Origin: Arenicola marina
Lineage: Eukaryota; Annelida; Polychaeta; Arenicolidae
NCBI GenBank assembly: GCA_964019135.1
Contig: OZ025253.1
Location: forward strand, 7,011,059 to 7,075,058
DNA length: 64,000 nt
Direction of reading: 5' to 3'
The position numbers and the translations under genes are program-made. Positions 24,726 to 33,737 of this stretch are shown here, piece after piece. Position 1 is the first letter of the stretch; each line of letters starts with the position of its first letter. Under the pieces are notes generated by a model. The model saw only the letters and a program-made list of their open reading frames with translations, was not told where the DNA came from and made no database searches.

Positions 24726-25348
24726 CCGTAACTTAATCAACTTTATCCCACACAAGATACCATATAACGTAGGCATATATGTGTATATTTTCGCTCTTCA
24801 AGCCTACAATTATAGGGTCATCAAAACTACGACTATTCATTCATGCGTACCATGATAGATATACATCACACACACACACTACAGGGATCCTTGTACATGT
24901 AATTAGTTGCCTTTTATAACGAAAGTTGTCCATACTTTTGGCTATTGTGACGTACTTATGGTTCCAATGATTGTCTGGTTCTGTGTGCAAGTTATTTCTC
25001 TCAAAGTTATGTATACCTCATGGAAGATTAAGTGGAGTGGTAATCTAAATGTAGAGCGCTGCTTTGTATATATGCGGCTGGTTCTTTGTTCTTCACATTT
25101 AAAGCTTTGGATTATTGAACCAGTTGTTGCAATTTGTACAATGATAAATCGAGTGCATCTACAAGGCACATGGCTTGGTATATAACTTCCCACAAAGGCA
25201 CGTATCTCGTTTTTGTTAAAAGCATCTCTATTTTGCGTACTGTTGTCACACAAAAGACTTAATTAAGGTTGGCAAATGTTCTTAAAATGCTACAAAAATG
25301 GCATGCACCATATTTAGTGGGGCTTATGCAGGGCATTTGAGAATCTAC

Positions 25349-25462
25349 CTGTGAGGTCTTCGCACGTTGGTCCCTGGTATCCCTGTGGACAGCTACAGCT
25401 GACGCCTCCGCCGCTCACGCTGCACGTCCCTCCGTTCTCGCAGGGCTTGTCCACGCACAGAT
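25349..25462 (-). CDS. EGF-like domain exon, copy 2
   Basis: Same 114-nt phase 1-1 exon as copy 1, with small changes: DLCVDKPCENGG at the start and QGYQGPTC near the end, the latter closer to the usual EGF consensus. All six cysteines and both splice sites are intact, so it is presumably used as a second tandem EGF module. Confidence 0.85.
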
Positions 25463-25639
25463 CTGTGGAGAGGACACACATTAAGCCCAGATAGAAGTGC
25501 AAAAGTCGCGGTCACCGTTACATCGCTTAACCTATATGTGGTGATGCACCAGTGAGTTATTACACCCTTTAAAGACAACGCCCACGACGAATTAAAGTGA
25601 TCAGGCAAGATAACGTAAGCAAGGTATTAAGATAAGATA

Positions 25640-25872
25640 AGATGGACTGGGATAGGGTGTATTTCAGGGGCGGATCCAGGAGTGGTGTGGACTGGGATAG
25701 GGTGCATTTCAAGGGCGATTCCAGAAGTGGTGTGGTGTGGACTATGATAGGTTGTATTTCAAGGGGGATCCTGGAGTGGTTTGGACTAGGATAGGGTGTA
25801 TTTCAAAGGCTGATCCAGGAGTGGTGTGGACTGGGATAGGGTGTAGTTCAAGGGCAGATCCAGGAGAGGTTA
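25640..25872 (+). repeat. 45-bp repeat (unit 2 of the EGF triplication)
   Basis: Duplicate of 24490-24725 with a few substitutions. The third unit has lost it and runs into a GGTAAG-rich repeat instead. Confidence 0.85.
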
Positions 25873-26495
25873 CCGTAACTTAATCAACTGTATCCCACAC
25901 AAGATACCATATAACGTAGGCATATATGTGTATATTTTCGCTCTTCAAGACTACAATTATAGGGTCATCGAAACTACGACTATTCATTCATGTGTGCCAT
26001 GATAGATATACATCACACACACACACTACAGGGATCCTTGTACATGTAATTAGTTGCCTTTTATAACGAAAGTTGTCCATACTTTTGGATATTGTGACGT
26101 ACTTATGGTTCCAATGATTGTCTGGTTCTGTGTGCAAGATATTTCTCTCAACGTTATGTAAACCCCATGGAAGATTAAGTGGAGTGGTAATCTAAATGTA
26201 GAGCGCTGCTTTGTATATATGCGGTTGGTTCTTTGTTCTTCACATTTAAAGCTTTGGATTATTGAACCAGTTGTTGCAATTTGTACAATGATAAATCGAG
26301 TGCATCTACAAGGCACATGGCTTGGTATATAACTTCCCACAAAGGCACGTATTTCGTTTTTGTTAAAAGCATCTCTATTTTGCGTACTGTTGTCACACAA
26401 AAGACTTAATTAAGGTTGGCAAATGTTCTTAAAATGCTACAAGAATGGCATGCACCATATTTAGTGTGGCTTATGCAGGGCATTTGAGAATCTAC

Positions 26496-26609
26496 CTGTG
26501 AGGTCTTCGCACGTTGGTCCCTGGTATCCCTGTGGACAGCTACAGCTGACGCCTCCGCCGCTCACGCGGCACCTCCCTCCGTTCTCGCAGGGCTTGTCCA
26601 TGCACATAT
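26496..26609 (-). CDS. EGF-like domain exon, copy 3 (5'-most visible)
   Basis: Third 114-nt phase 1-1 EGF exon, reading DMCMDKPCENGGRCRVSGGG with all cysteines and splice sites preserved. It has more amino-acid changes than copies 1 and 2. Upstream coding exons, including the signal peptide that such a secreted protein would need, are not recognised in the window. The 5' end of the gene is therefore unknown and may lie beyond the repeats at 26.8-28.6 kb or outside the window. Confidence 0.8.
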
Positions 26610-26785
26610 CTGTGGAAAGGACACACATTAAGCCCAGATAGAAGTGCAAAAGTCGCGGTCACCGTTACATCGCTTAACCTATATGTGGTGATGCACCAGT
26701 GAGTTATTACACCCTTGAAAGACAACGCCCACGACGAATTAAAGTGATCAGGCAAGATAACGTAAGCAAGGTATTAAGATAAGAT

Positions 26786-27110
26786 AAGGTAAAGGTCAGA
26801 TAATGTATAATAAGATGATATAAGGTAAGGTAATATAAGGAAAGCTAATATACGGTAAGATGATATAAAGTAGGGTCATATAAGGTAGTTGATATAAAGT
26901 AGGGTAATATCAGGTAGATGATATAAGTTAAGCTAATATGCGGTAAGATGATATAAAATAAGATAATATAAACGAAGTAGTATCAGGTAAGCTAATATAC
27001 GGTAGATGATACAATGTAAGCTAATATAGAGTACATGGTAAGGTACTATAAGGTGAGTTAATCTAAGGTAAAATAAAAAAGATAAGATACGATACAAGTG
27101 AGATAATGTG
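26786..27110 (+). repeat. Degenerate GGTAAGATGATATAA-type repeat
   Basis: Low-complexity sequence made of AAGGTAAG, TAATATAAGG and GATGATATAAAG variants, 10-30 bp in period. It is continuous with the minisatellite that follows after a short unique gap. Confidence 0.75.
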
Positions 27111-27189
27111 AGAGTACATGTGGCAATCCGCGAATCAAGACAATGACAACCTGGACTGCGAAGAATTAATACGATAAGGTAAGAGTGAG

Positions 27190-28045
27190 ACACTAAGGTA
27201 CAGGTAAGATAAGGCAAAGGTGTGGTAGAGGTATGGGTAACGTATGGTGAAGTTGGGGTAAAGGTATGGGTAACATATGTGAAGGTGGGGTAAAGGTATG
27301 GGTAACATATGGTGAAGTTGGGGTAAAGGTATGGGTAACGTATGGTGAATGTGGGTAACGTATGGATGATATGTGTAAAGGTGGGGGTAAAGGTATGGGT
27401 AACTTATGGTAAAGGTGGTGTAAAGGTATGGGTAACTTATGGTAAATGTGGGGTAAAAGTATGGGTAACAAATGTTAAAGTTGGGGTAAAGGTATGGGTA
27501 ACAAATGTTAAAGTTGGGGTAAAGGTATGGGTATCATATGTGAAGGTGGGGTAACGGTATGGATGACATGTGTAAATGTGGGGTAAAGGTATGGGTAACG
27601 TATGGCAAAAATCACGTTAAGGTATGGGTAATATATGTAAAGGTGGGGTAAAAGGTATGAGTAACATATGTAAAGGTGGGATAAAGGTATGGGTAACATA
27701 TGTGAAGGTGGGGTAAAGGTATGGGTAACATATGTGAAGGTCGGGTAAAGTTATGGGTAACATATGTAAAGGTGGGGTAAAGGTATGGGTAACATATGTA
27801 GAGGTGGGGTAAAGGTATGGGTAACATATGTGAAGGTGGGGTAAAGGTATGGGTAACATATGTAAAGGTGGGGTAAAGGTATGGGTAACATATGTGAAGG
27901 TGGGGTAAAGGTATGGGTAACATATGTAAAGGTGGGGTAAAGGTATGGGCAACATGTAAAGGTAAGGTAAAGGTATGAGTAACACATGGCAAAGGTGGGG
28001 TAAAGGCTGGGGTAACATATGGTAAAGGTGTGGTCAACGTATGGT
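27190..28045 (+). repeat. 32-bp minisatellite
   Basis: About 26 copies of a 32-bp unit built on GGTGGGGTAAAGGTATGGGT and AACATATGTGAA. All three minus-strand frames are open for long stretches (THTFTPPLHMLPIPLPHLYI) because the unit lacks stops on that strand. That is a property of the repeat, not evidence of a gene. Confidence 0.95.
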
Positions 28046-28186
28046 TAACCTATAATAAATGAAATAGAAAGTTATGGGTAAGATATTGGGCAAATCATTT
28101 AAGGTGTTGTAGGCGAAGGTAATGGAAGTTGAGATAAGAAAGGCTAAGTAATACTGCATGCCCTGCATCGAGGAAAGAACAGAAAT

Positions 28187-28620
28187 TTAAACTGAAACCT
28201 TAGCTTCTGAGGCCCATAAACAACGAATTACTATTATGTCATAAAAGTGGCGACTGAACAAATGCGTACCCACTGCACTCCTGGGCTTCTGACTGAATAT
28301 CATGTGTACAGGTTTACTTGATACAATATCCATTGGGTTGAAACTGACTCTCCACTGTGCTGTACAGTTAGATATCTTACGCACATCTCTATTGGTGGCT
28401 GACACGTTGTAATATTTGTTGAGTACAAGAAACAATGAAGTATCCTCAGCATAGAGATGCATTTTACATTCTACACTTTCCGCAAATCATTAACATGCAT
28501 AATAAACAGAAGAGGGTCTAAAAGACAAACTTGTGGAAACCCTCCATTGGTGCCTCTCTAGTCCGAATATACGGCTTTCATTACAACTCTTGTAACAACA
28601 GTAACTGCGACACTGTCGCA
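28187..28620 (-). mobile_element. LINE reverse-transcriptase remnant
   Basis: On the minus strand three frames carry pieces of one RT palm. GGFPQVCLLDPLLFIMHVND matches the usual G.PQGS.LGPLLF motif, and MHLYAEDTSLFL matches the YADD block with Asp changed to Glu. FNPMDIVSSKPVHMIFSQKP is related to the element at 3900. Several frameshifts and a missing catalytic residue make it dead. Its ends are not identifiable. Confidence 0.8.
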
Positions 28621-29540
28621 AACAATATACAGACTGATATCCCCATGCTTTGTAGCAAGGTTCCCGCACGGTGGCGCTACGTAAGCTAGCTTTTACCGCT
28701 GTTGTCGGAGGAGGCAAATTTCAAGATTCTTGAAAAACGGTCAGATCAGCTGTAATTTCTTATTTCAACATTATAGTTTTCAAGAATAAAACATAAAAAT
28801 AACGCGCTGTGTATATTTAATAGAGCAAAAAACATCTTGCACCCTTTCAAGAAAGTTATAATTGTGACAGAACTCTTTGTTTCATTACCTGATTTCATGT
28901 GTTATTAGGCTTAGGAAGGGTCCCGGCACTAATTTGTTGAAATGCGCGACGCATTTTCACTATCATATTTCGCAGCGCCGCCCTGGCGAGCGAGTGTGAA
29001 AATGTATTGAGGACTTAGGCGACAACAGAGATATAACGGAGCTCTAGCGGAGTGAGTCGAAGGCAGAGAGTGGCTCTGTAGTTTGAAAGGAAGACCTTCA
29101 TGGAAAAATGCTTTGGAAACATCTCAGAAAACAACAACGCAATCAATATTTTGTGATAAGGAAGTGTAATGTTTTTAACTGAGGAGATGCAGTTGATTAC
29201 GCATCCATTCATTGACAAGAGTTGTTTGTCTTGAAACCTCCAATTCCTCCAATTCAACTAGTTGTTTTGAGTCCGACAATTGTGCAATTACGCACACTGG
29301 CGACAACAACTGAGTTGTAGAATTCATATAATTTATAATATTATATAGATATATATATCTTATATATAATATGTTATGTATGTATTGCCGCACTTTGGTG
29401 GCTATATGGACCAAATCTGCCCACCAGAGACGGTCTGGCAACGTGAGCCAGGCCCCAGTATGGACGCACACTTTATCAGTTAACTACGAAATGGCTCACT
29501 AGGGGGCAGCACTATATTACTAGAGTCGTGTAGAGGCAGA
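28621..29540 (+). other. Non-coding, 3' side of the Ly6 gene
   Basis: AT-rich sequence with a TATATA-rich patch near 29325-29375. Open frames (for example 29015-29257 and 29175-29471, minus) have no recognisable family. This segment includes the 3' untranslated region of the adjacent Ly6 gene. Confidence 0.5.
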
Positions 29541-29809
29541 CTAACCCATGTAGGCGGCGATGGTGGATGCGTCGCTGTTGCAAAGATCGTCGTCACAGCA
29601 GGTCTTGCAGGTGGCCTTTCCGCCCGAGACACACATGACCTTCCCCGGGACGCCACAATTCTTGTCGTAGCAGCCCTTGGTGTAGAGGAGTCCGCCTCTC
29701 CGTCTTCGAACCGTCATCTTGCACGTCTCCCCCTCAGCACAGCTCGAGGTCGGCGAGTTGTTGCACTCCTCCTCAGATGACATCTTTTTACACGTGCGAC
29801 ATTCCAGTG
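29541..29809 (-). CDS. Ly6/uPAR three-finger protein, exon 2 (mature domain)
   Basis: A 269-nt exon after ACTTTTCGCAG. It completes the Ala codon begun in exon 1 (G/CA) and continues LECRTCKKMSSEEECNNSPT to a TAG. Twelve cysteines are present and the end reads CCDDDLCN, the family's CCxxxxCN signature, so the three-finger fold looks complete. The RRRRGG stretch makes one finger strongly basic. After CN only about ten residues follow, with no hydrophobic tail, so the protein is probably secreted rather than GPI-anchored. Total precursor is about 111 residues, normal for the family. Function is unknown; relatives include toxins, receptor modulators and immune or developmental factors. Confidence 0.85.
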
Positions 29810-30542
29810 CTGCGAAAAGTAAATACAACAGGATACAGATTGCATGATATATCTGAGCTTGACCTATTTTATCATTAATATTATTTGCACGTAGGCTAAA
29901 TGAAAACAAATTAATTCCCTGGGATAGATGTTGCGGCTACTTTCTATCAGAAATATTTTTTTAGGATATGTGCACTCGATTTAGGCGCCTTTACGCGGAC
30001 CCTGATAGCAGGGTCGTTTCATTGACTGAAGATGGATAGAGACCGATCCTTGCAGTAATATAGATGCACTGTTGCTTTAGTCAATGATACTGAATGACAA
30101 TATTAATGTGATGTTATGTAATACAGTGACACGCACACAGGTTCCTAAAGTACAGGTTCTTGCGGTATGCGTGCATGTGGTTCAGGGCAAAAGCACTTGG
30201 TGGTAATTATTGTGACCGACACAAACGCCGGCTCCAACTGGAAACAAAATTACTGGAAGACATAAGTAAGTGGGGTCTTATCTGCACCCCCCCCCCCCTG
30301 CCTTTTCCCACGCCCGCATTCATAATTTACTTACATTTCAGAGCGTTATCTCACGGGAAATCTCACGGGAAATCAATTAAATCCCCTTAATTGTAAGCAC
30401 GGGAGAGGAAAATGTGACTGCCCAAACAAAATGTTCTAAACTTAGAGACGGTACGCGCTCTTGCTCGAGCAAAAGCGGCATGACTATTTATTGTTTTCGC
30501 CTAAATCAACTAAATAAGAATTAATTAGTTAACGTTACTTAC
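29810..30542 (-). other. Intron of the intact Ly6 gene
   Basis: Single 733-bp phase-1 intron with GT..AG ends. Apart from a C-run near 30289-30298 it holds nothing recognisable. It is far shorter than the 3.1-kb intron of the duplicated broken paralogues. Confidence 0.8.
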
Positions 30543-30609
30543 CTGATCCACAGTGCTCCGACATCAATCCAAGCAGTAGTACGATGATTGCCACCAAATG
30601 TCTCCCCAT
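30543..30609 (-). CDS. Ly6/uPAR three-finger protein, exon 1 (signal peptide)
   Basis: 67 nt of coding sequence, MGRHLVAIIVLLLGLMSEHC, then a phase-1 donor TCAG/GTAAGT. It is a classical signal peptide: basic start, hydrophobic core, small residues (CGSA) at the likely cleavage site just before LEC. The start codon context TTGAAG/ATGG is favourable, and no upstream in-frame ATG precedes it within the short leader. The layout equals the broken paralogues at 6851 and 58014. Confidence 0.85.
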
Positions 30610-30683
30610 CTTGAAGCTTGTAGCGGATTGCGACGTGCAGATGCTCTCCCCAATGCGTTGTGGTGGACGACCTTAGCTTGGCC

Positions 30684-30690
30684 TATTTAT
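30684..30690 (-). promoter_or_regulatory. TATA box of the intact Ly6 gene
   Basis: GGCATAAATAGGCC on the minus strand, about 75 bases upstream of the ATG. This would put transcription start near 30655 with a leader of about 45 bases. A C-rich plus-strand/G-rich minus-strand flank of LINE origin begins roughly 130 bp further upstream. Confidence 0.6.
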
Positions 30691-31027
30691 GCCCCATCTC
30701 ACTGGCATCGTGCCCGTGTAAAACCTCCGTTGCCCAACAGGGGCTAAGATCTTTGGCTTACAACATTCAAGGTACCGCACAGTGGCTCCCGCTACAATAC
30801 CCTCAGCACGGGGACCCCTGTACAGGAGGGGTGGGGGGTGGCGGTGGGTGGTAGAGGCGGGACCGGCTGTGGTGGCTGACCGACGGAGGGATTAGTTGGA
30901 GTCAGCCAAGCGTGGCTGGCAGGTGGGTGGTAAGTGTAGGGAGGGGAGGGGGTGAGGGGGTGGCCTGAGTGTGCGCTACAGAGACAGATTAGCTCTACCC
31001 TGTAGCGCTGTAGCCGGTGCTGACCGA

Positions 31028-32278
31028 TCAGCTGCCGCTCGCTGGCAGGTCGAGTGAGAAGTTAGGTGGACAGCGGGTTACGAGGGGCGGGAGTGGGGTA
31101 AGCTGGCCGGGGGTAGGCAGATAGCGCCGCAGAGAGGTGGATGGGGGGAGAGGGAGGCGGTTCCTTCGGGCGGTCCGCCGTCCAGCTCTAAGGCTGGCCG
31201 GGCAGAAGCTGCCGAGGGAGGTGAGAAACAGTAAGCGGCGGGGTGGCGGGGTAGTTAATACAGGGGGTGGGTCTGTCGGTCGTTGCACCACGGTCAGTCG
31301 GGTAACCAGCCCTGGGCTACAGGGGGCGGGGGGGTGGGGTGCGAGGAGGGTCCAGTTCCAGTGTAGGTCGTCAGGGAGTCTAGGAGGGGGCGAAGATGGC
31401 GGCGTCGTCGTCATAGGGCTCTCATCGGGCGTGAAGTGACGCACGATGAGGTCCTCAGGGGCGTTGAAGCGAAGGCTGACCGTGGAGCCTTCGGGGACTC
31501 CGGTGGTGGCGGCATCGCGGCGGGCGAGGTTACCGAACCACTCAGTGTCACTCGCGGCGGCCAGGGCAACCTTCTTGTGTCCTTTCACGACCGATGTTCG
31601 TCCGCTTGGGCCTGCCTTGGGTAGAGGGGCTTGCTTGTCGGCGGGTCTAGTCGCTTCTGGGGTGGCGGTCTCATCCGTGTCCTTCTCCTCTTCGTCAGAG
31701 TCGGAGTCGGTATCAGATTCGACCACCACCACCTCTGCTGGAGCCTCTTGGGGTTTGGGGGCTGTCTTCTTTCGCTTGCGCGTCAGGGTGCAAGCGGTGC
31801 GAACACGACTGATGTCCCCGCACTTCCAACAGGTTGGCAGCTGTCCGCGGTAACTTACGTAAGTCACCGCCTTCGACAGCTGCCCCGGAATGGAGACGGG
31901 GAGTCGATTGGGGATTGTGATGGAAGAGTCGTGAAACACGACCCTCCAATCCCCTGTTCGAAAGTCAGTCCCGGGAAACAAAACCGGGGCTGCGGGTTCG
32001 ACATCCGGGTCGAACTTCCGGAGAACTTTATCCAGAGGGGCGGTGTCCTTTGAGAAGGGCCACCCCTTCACCGTGACCGTCAAGGTGGGCGCGGTGGCTG
32101 GTTCTAGCTCCAGATGCTGACCCAGGATGTTCAGGCCTTCGACCATCCTGGTTTCTGCCGCTGCCACCGACCGGAAGATTATCCCCGTCAGTCTCCCCAG
32201 GGTGATCAGACCGGCGACGTCTCTACAGTCGGCGTCGTAGAGGGCCCTGGCCAGTTGGTCGAGGGTGACCGGCTGCAT
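31028..32278 (-). CDS. LINE ORF1-like (gag-like) protein of element A
   Basis: A 416-codon open frame. An N-terminal region (about residues 1-110, MQPVTLDQLARALYDADCRD) precedes a domain ending in SSITIPNRLPVSIPGQLSKA and YVSYRGQLPTCWKCGD. These match the equivalent part of element B (FSVTIPNR, YLSYRGMIPSCWKCGVQGH). The zinc knuckle begins CWKCG but lacks the His and proper spacing seen in element B, so it is probably defective. After it come a basic and acidic patch (VVVESDTDSDSDEEEKD) and a proline-rich tail. ORF1 proteins of this type bind the element's RNA. No ORF2 follows. It is the longest open frame in the window, but I treat it as element-derived, not a host gene. Confidence 0.65.
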   Translation of the reverse strand: MQPVTLDQLARALYDADCRDVAGLITLGRLTGIIFRSVAAAETRMVEGLNILGQHLELEPATAPTLTVTVKGWPFSKDTAPLDKVLRKFDPDVEPAAPVLFPGTDFRTGDWRVVFHDSSITIPNRLPVSIPGQLSKAVTYVSYRGQLPTCWKCGDISRVRTACTLTRKRKKTAPKPQEAPAEVVVVESDTDSDSDEEEKDTDETATPEATRPADKQAPLPKAGPSGRTSVVKGHKKVALAAASDTEWFGNLARRDAATTGVPEGSTVSLRFNAPEDLIVRHFTPDESPMTTTPPSSPPPRLPDDLHWNWTLLAPHPPAPCSPGLVTRLTVVQRPTDPPPVLTTPPPRRLLFLTSLGSFCPASLRAGRRTARRNRLPLPPSTSLRRYLPTPGQLTPLPPLVTRCPPNFSLDLPASGS

Positions 32279-32539
32279 GAGGCTTGGAGGGGTGGAGGGG
32301 GGGGGGAGGGGGGGGGGAGAAGAGGTAGGGGGGGGGCACTCGAATGGAGTGAAGCCTAGTACTCGCAGTGAGCAATAGGCGGGGGAGTGGGAGGGAGGGG
32401 GAGGGAGGGGAGGGGGGCACCCGAGCTGGGTTACAACTCAGCCGGCCACCTGGTATGAGCTGTTGCCGGTCTCCCGGCAGACAGACTCAGTCCGTCGTGG
32501 CGGAGACTGAGTTGTAGCTTCGCAACCTCGGAGGGTGGC

Positions 32540-33460
32540 CCAAGGAACAGCCCCGTAAACCGGGCGCCGTCTCCTCCTCCACTCCTATCCGGGAGCTAAG
32601 CAGGGAGGCCTTACAAACGGGAGGCAGGGTCAGGGAGCAGCCCCGGTCACCCAGAGCTACACTCTTCGGCCACACCAGCCCGAAAGCTCGGCGGGGGGGG
32701 AGGAAAGAGAGGTCTTACCAACGGGAGGGGGGTCAGGGAACAGCCCCGGTCAAGCCAGGTACTGAACCCGTCACCGTCCCAGCCCGAAAGCTCGGCGGGA
32801 GGGGGCCTCACCAACCGGAAAGGTGTCAGGGAACAGCCCCGGTCAAGCCAGGTACTGAACCCGTCACCGTCCCAGCCCGAAAGCTCGGCGGGAGGGGCGT
32901 CACCAACGGGAGGGGGGGTCAGGGAACAGCCCCGGTCAAGCCAGGTACTGAACCCTTCACCGTCCCAGCCCGAAAGCTCGGCGGGAGGGGCGTCACCAAC
33001 GGGATGGGGGGTCAGGGAACAGCCCCGTTCAAGCCAGGTACTGAACCCTTCACCGTCCCAGCCCGAAAGCTCGGCGGGAGGGGCTTCACCAACGGAAGGA
33101 GGGGGCCTCCCTGGTGTAGTGGTTAGCGCACTAGACCGCAGATCAATAGGTCCTGGGTTCGAATCCGGGCTCGGGCACCTAATCTGGGGCATGTTTCATT
33201 CCTTCATCCTTCATCGTCTCGGGAGGTTCCTTGGCCCAATTTAGCCTGTATGTGCACAAAAGTGGCCTAAAACACCAACATTCCATTCCAACGGAAGGGG
33301 GGTTCAGGAAACAGCCCCGGTCAAGCCAGGTACTGAGCCCGTCACCGTCCGAGCCCGAGGGCTTGGCGGGAGGGACCCCACTAACGGGAGGGAGGTTCAG
33401 GGGACAGCCCCGGAGTCCGGGAGCTGTACCCTTCACCACACCAGCCCGAGAGCTCGGCGG
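32540..33460 (-). repeat. 93-94-bp repeats in the leader of element A
   Basis: About eight units marked by CAGCCCCGGTCAAGCCAGGT at 32741, 32834, 32927 and 33020 and by weaker copies outside. The unit is close to 31 codons, so a minus-strand frame (32647-33192) stays open and reads a 31-residue repeat (ELSGWDGEGFSTWLDRGCSL). It may simply be an untranslated subrepeat, as several Tx1-type elements carry. The SINE at 33103 interrupts the array. Confidence 0.8.
33103..33289 (+). mobile_element. tRNA-derived SINE with target duplication
   Basis: A 72-nt tRNA-like head has an A box (TGGTGTAGTGG) and a perfect B box (GGTTCGAATCC). An unrelated body of about 110 bp ends in ATTCC repeats. AACGGAAGG(A/G) flanks it on both sides (33091-33100 and 33290-33299), a convincing target-site duplication inside the 93-bp repeats. 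The tRNA part folds like a Glu/Val-type tRNA, but the attached body and duplication rule out a functional tRNA gene. Confidence 0.85.
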
Positions 33461-33679
33461 GGAGGGAGGGGTGGGGACAGGCTCGCACCAAGGAGGGGGC
33501 TTGTGACTCAGATCCTGAGCCCGCGCGCGCCGCTACCTGTGGGCTGACCACTGCTGGCGGGGAGGGGAGTACCTGACCGCCTACGCTGGTGCTCCGGAGT
33601 CCGGTCCGTCTGCGGCCGCTGGTCCACTTCCGGTCGCCGCTTCCCTTGTGGAGTTGGAGCTGGAGTGGAAAAGGAGAGT

Positions 33680-33736
33680 CTTAAACTGTGTAACAGTCAG
33701 AACTACACTTTGATCTTAGCCAAAAGGCCGAGAAGC
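33680..33736 (-). ncRNA. U2 snRNA 5' fragment (pseudogene piece)
   Basis: On the minus strand, CTTCTCGGCCTTTTGGCTAA continues into GATCAA and GTGTAGT, matching about nucleotides 4-30 of U2 almost perfectly, with one extra A. A decayed stretch follows up to CAGTTTAA (U2 about 46-53). The branch-point-recognition region GTGTAGTA is altered. There are no U2 stem-loops II-IV, so it is a fragment. It lies exactly between two oppositely oriented LINEs. U2 genes are a known target of some Tx1-clade families (Keno), which suggests the fragment is the old target site. Confidence 0.75.
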
Positions 33737-33737
33737 C

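Larger units (their letters stand above)
23646..26785 (-). repeat. Tandem triplication of a 1,147-bp unit carrying an EGF exon
   Basis: Three near-identical units begin at about 23648, 24795 and 25942 (CGCTCTTCAAGCCTACAATT). Every landmark, including the EGF exons at 24202, 25349 and 26496, is spaced exactly 1,147 bp apart. Units 1 and 2 end in a 45-bp sub-repeat that unit 3 lacks. Differences are few by eye, so the expansion is recent. A clear terminal repeat or transposon structure is absent, which points to unequal crossing-over. Confidence 0.95.
30860..33680 (-). mobile_element. Non-LTR element A: 5' region and ORF1 only
   Basis: GC-rich minus-strand element. From a U2 snRNA fragment (33680-33736) it runs through a repeat-rich leader (32540-33460) into ORF1 (31028-32278). 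Sequence stops resembling a LINE below about 30860, just upstream of the Ly6 promoter. ORF2 is absent, which is unusual because insertions normally keep the 3' end, so the copy was truncated by deletion, inversion or recombination. ORF1 is related to but clearly diverged from that of element B on the opposite strand. Confidence 0.6.

Noticed and set aside
23760-26400. 92-116-codon frames repeated three times around the EGF units
   Set aside because: They lie in introns between the EGF exons and are repeated only because the 1,147-bp unit is.
27612-28037. Long overlapping proline/threonine/histidine-rich minus-strand frames
   Set aside because: They arise from a 32-bp tandem repeat without stops on that strand; three frames are equally open.
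33103-33180. Functional tRNA gene (good A and B boxes)
   Set aside because: A SINE body and flanking target-site duplication follow, so it is a retroposed copy.
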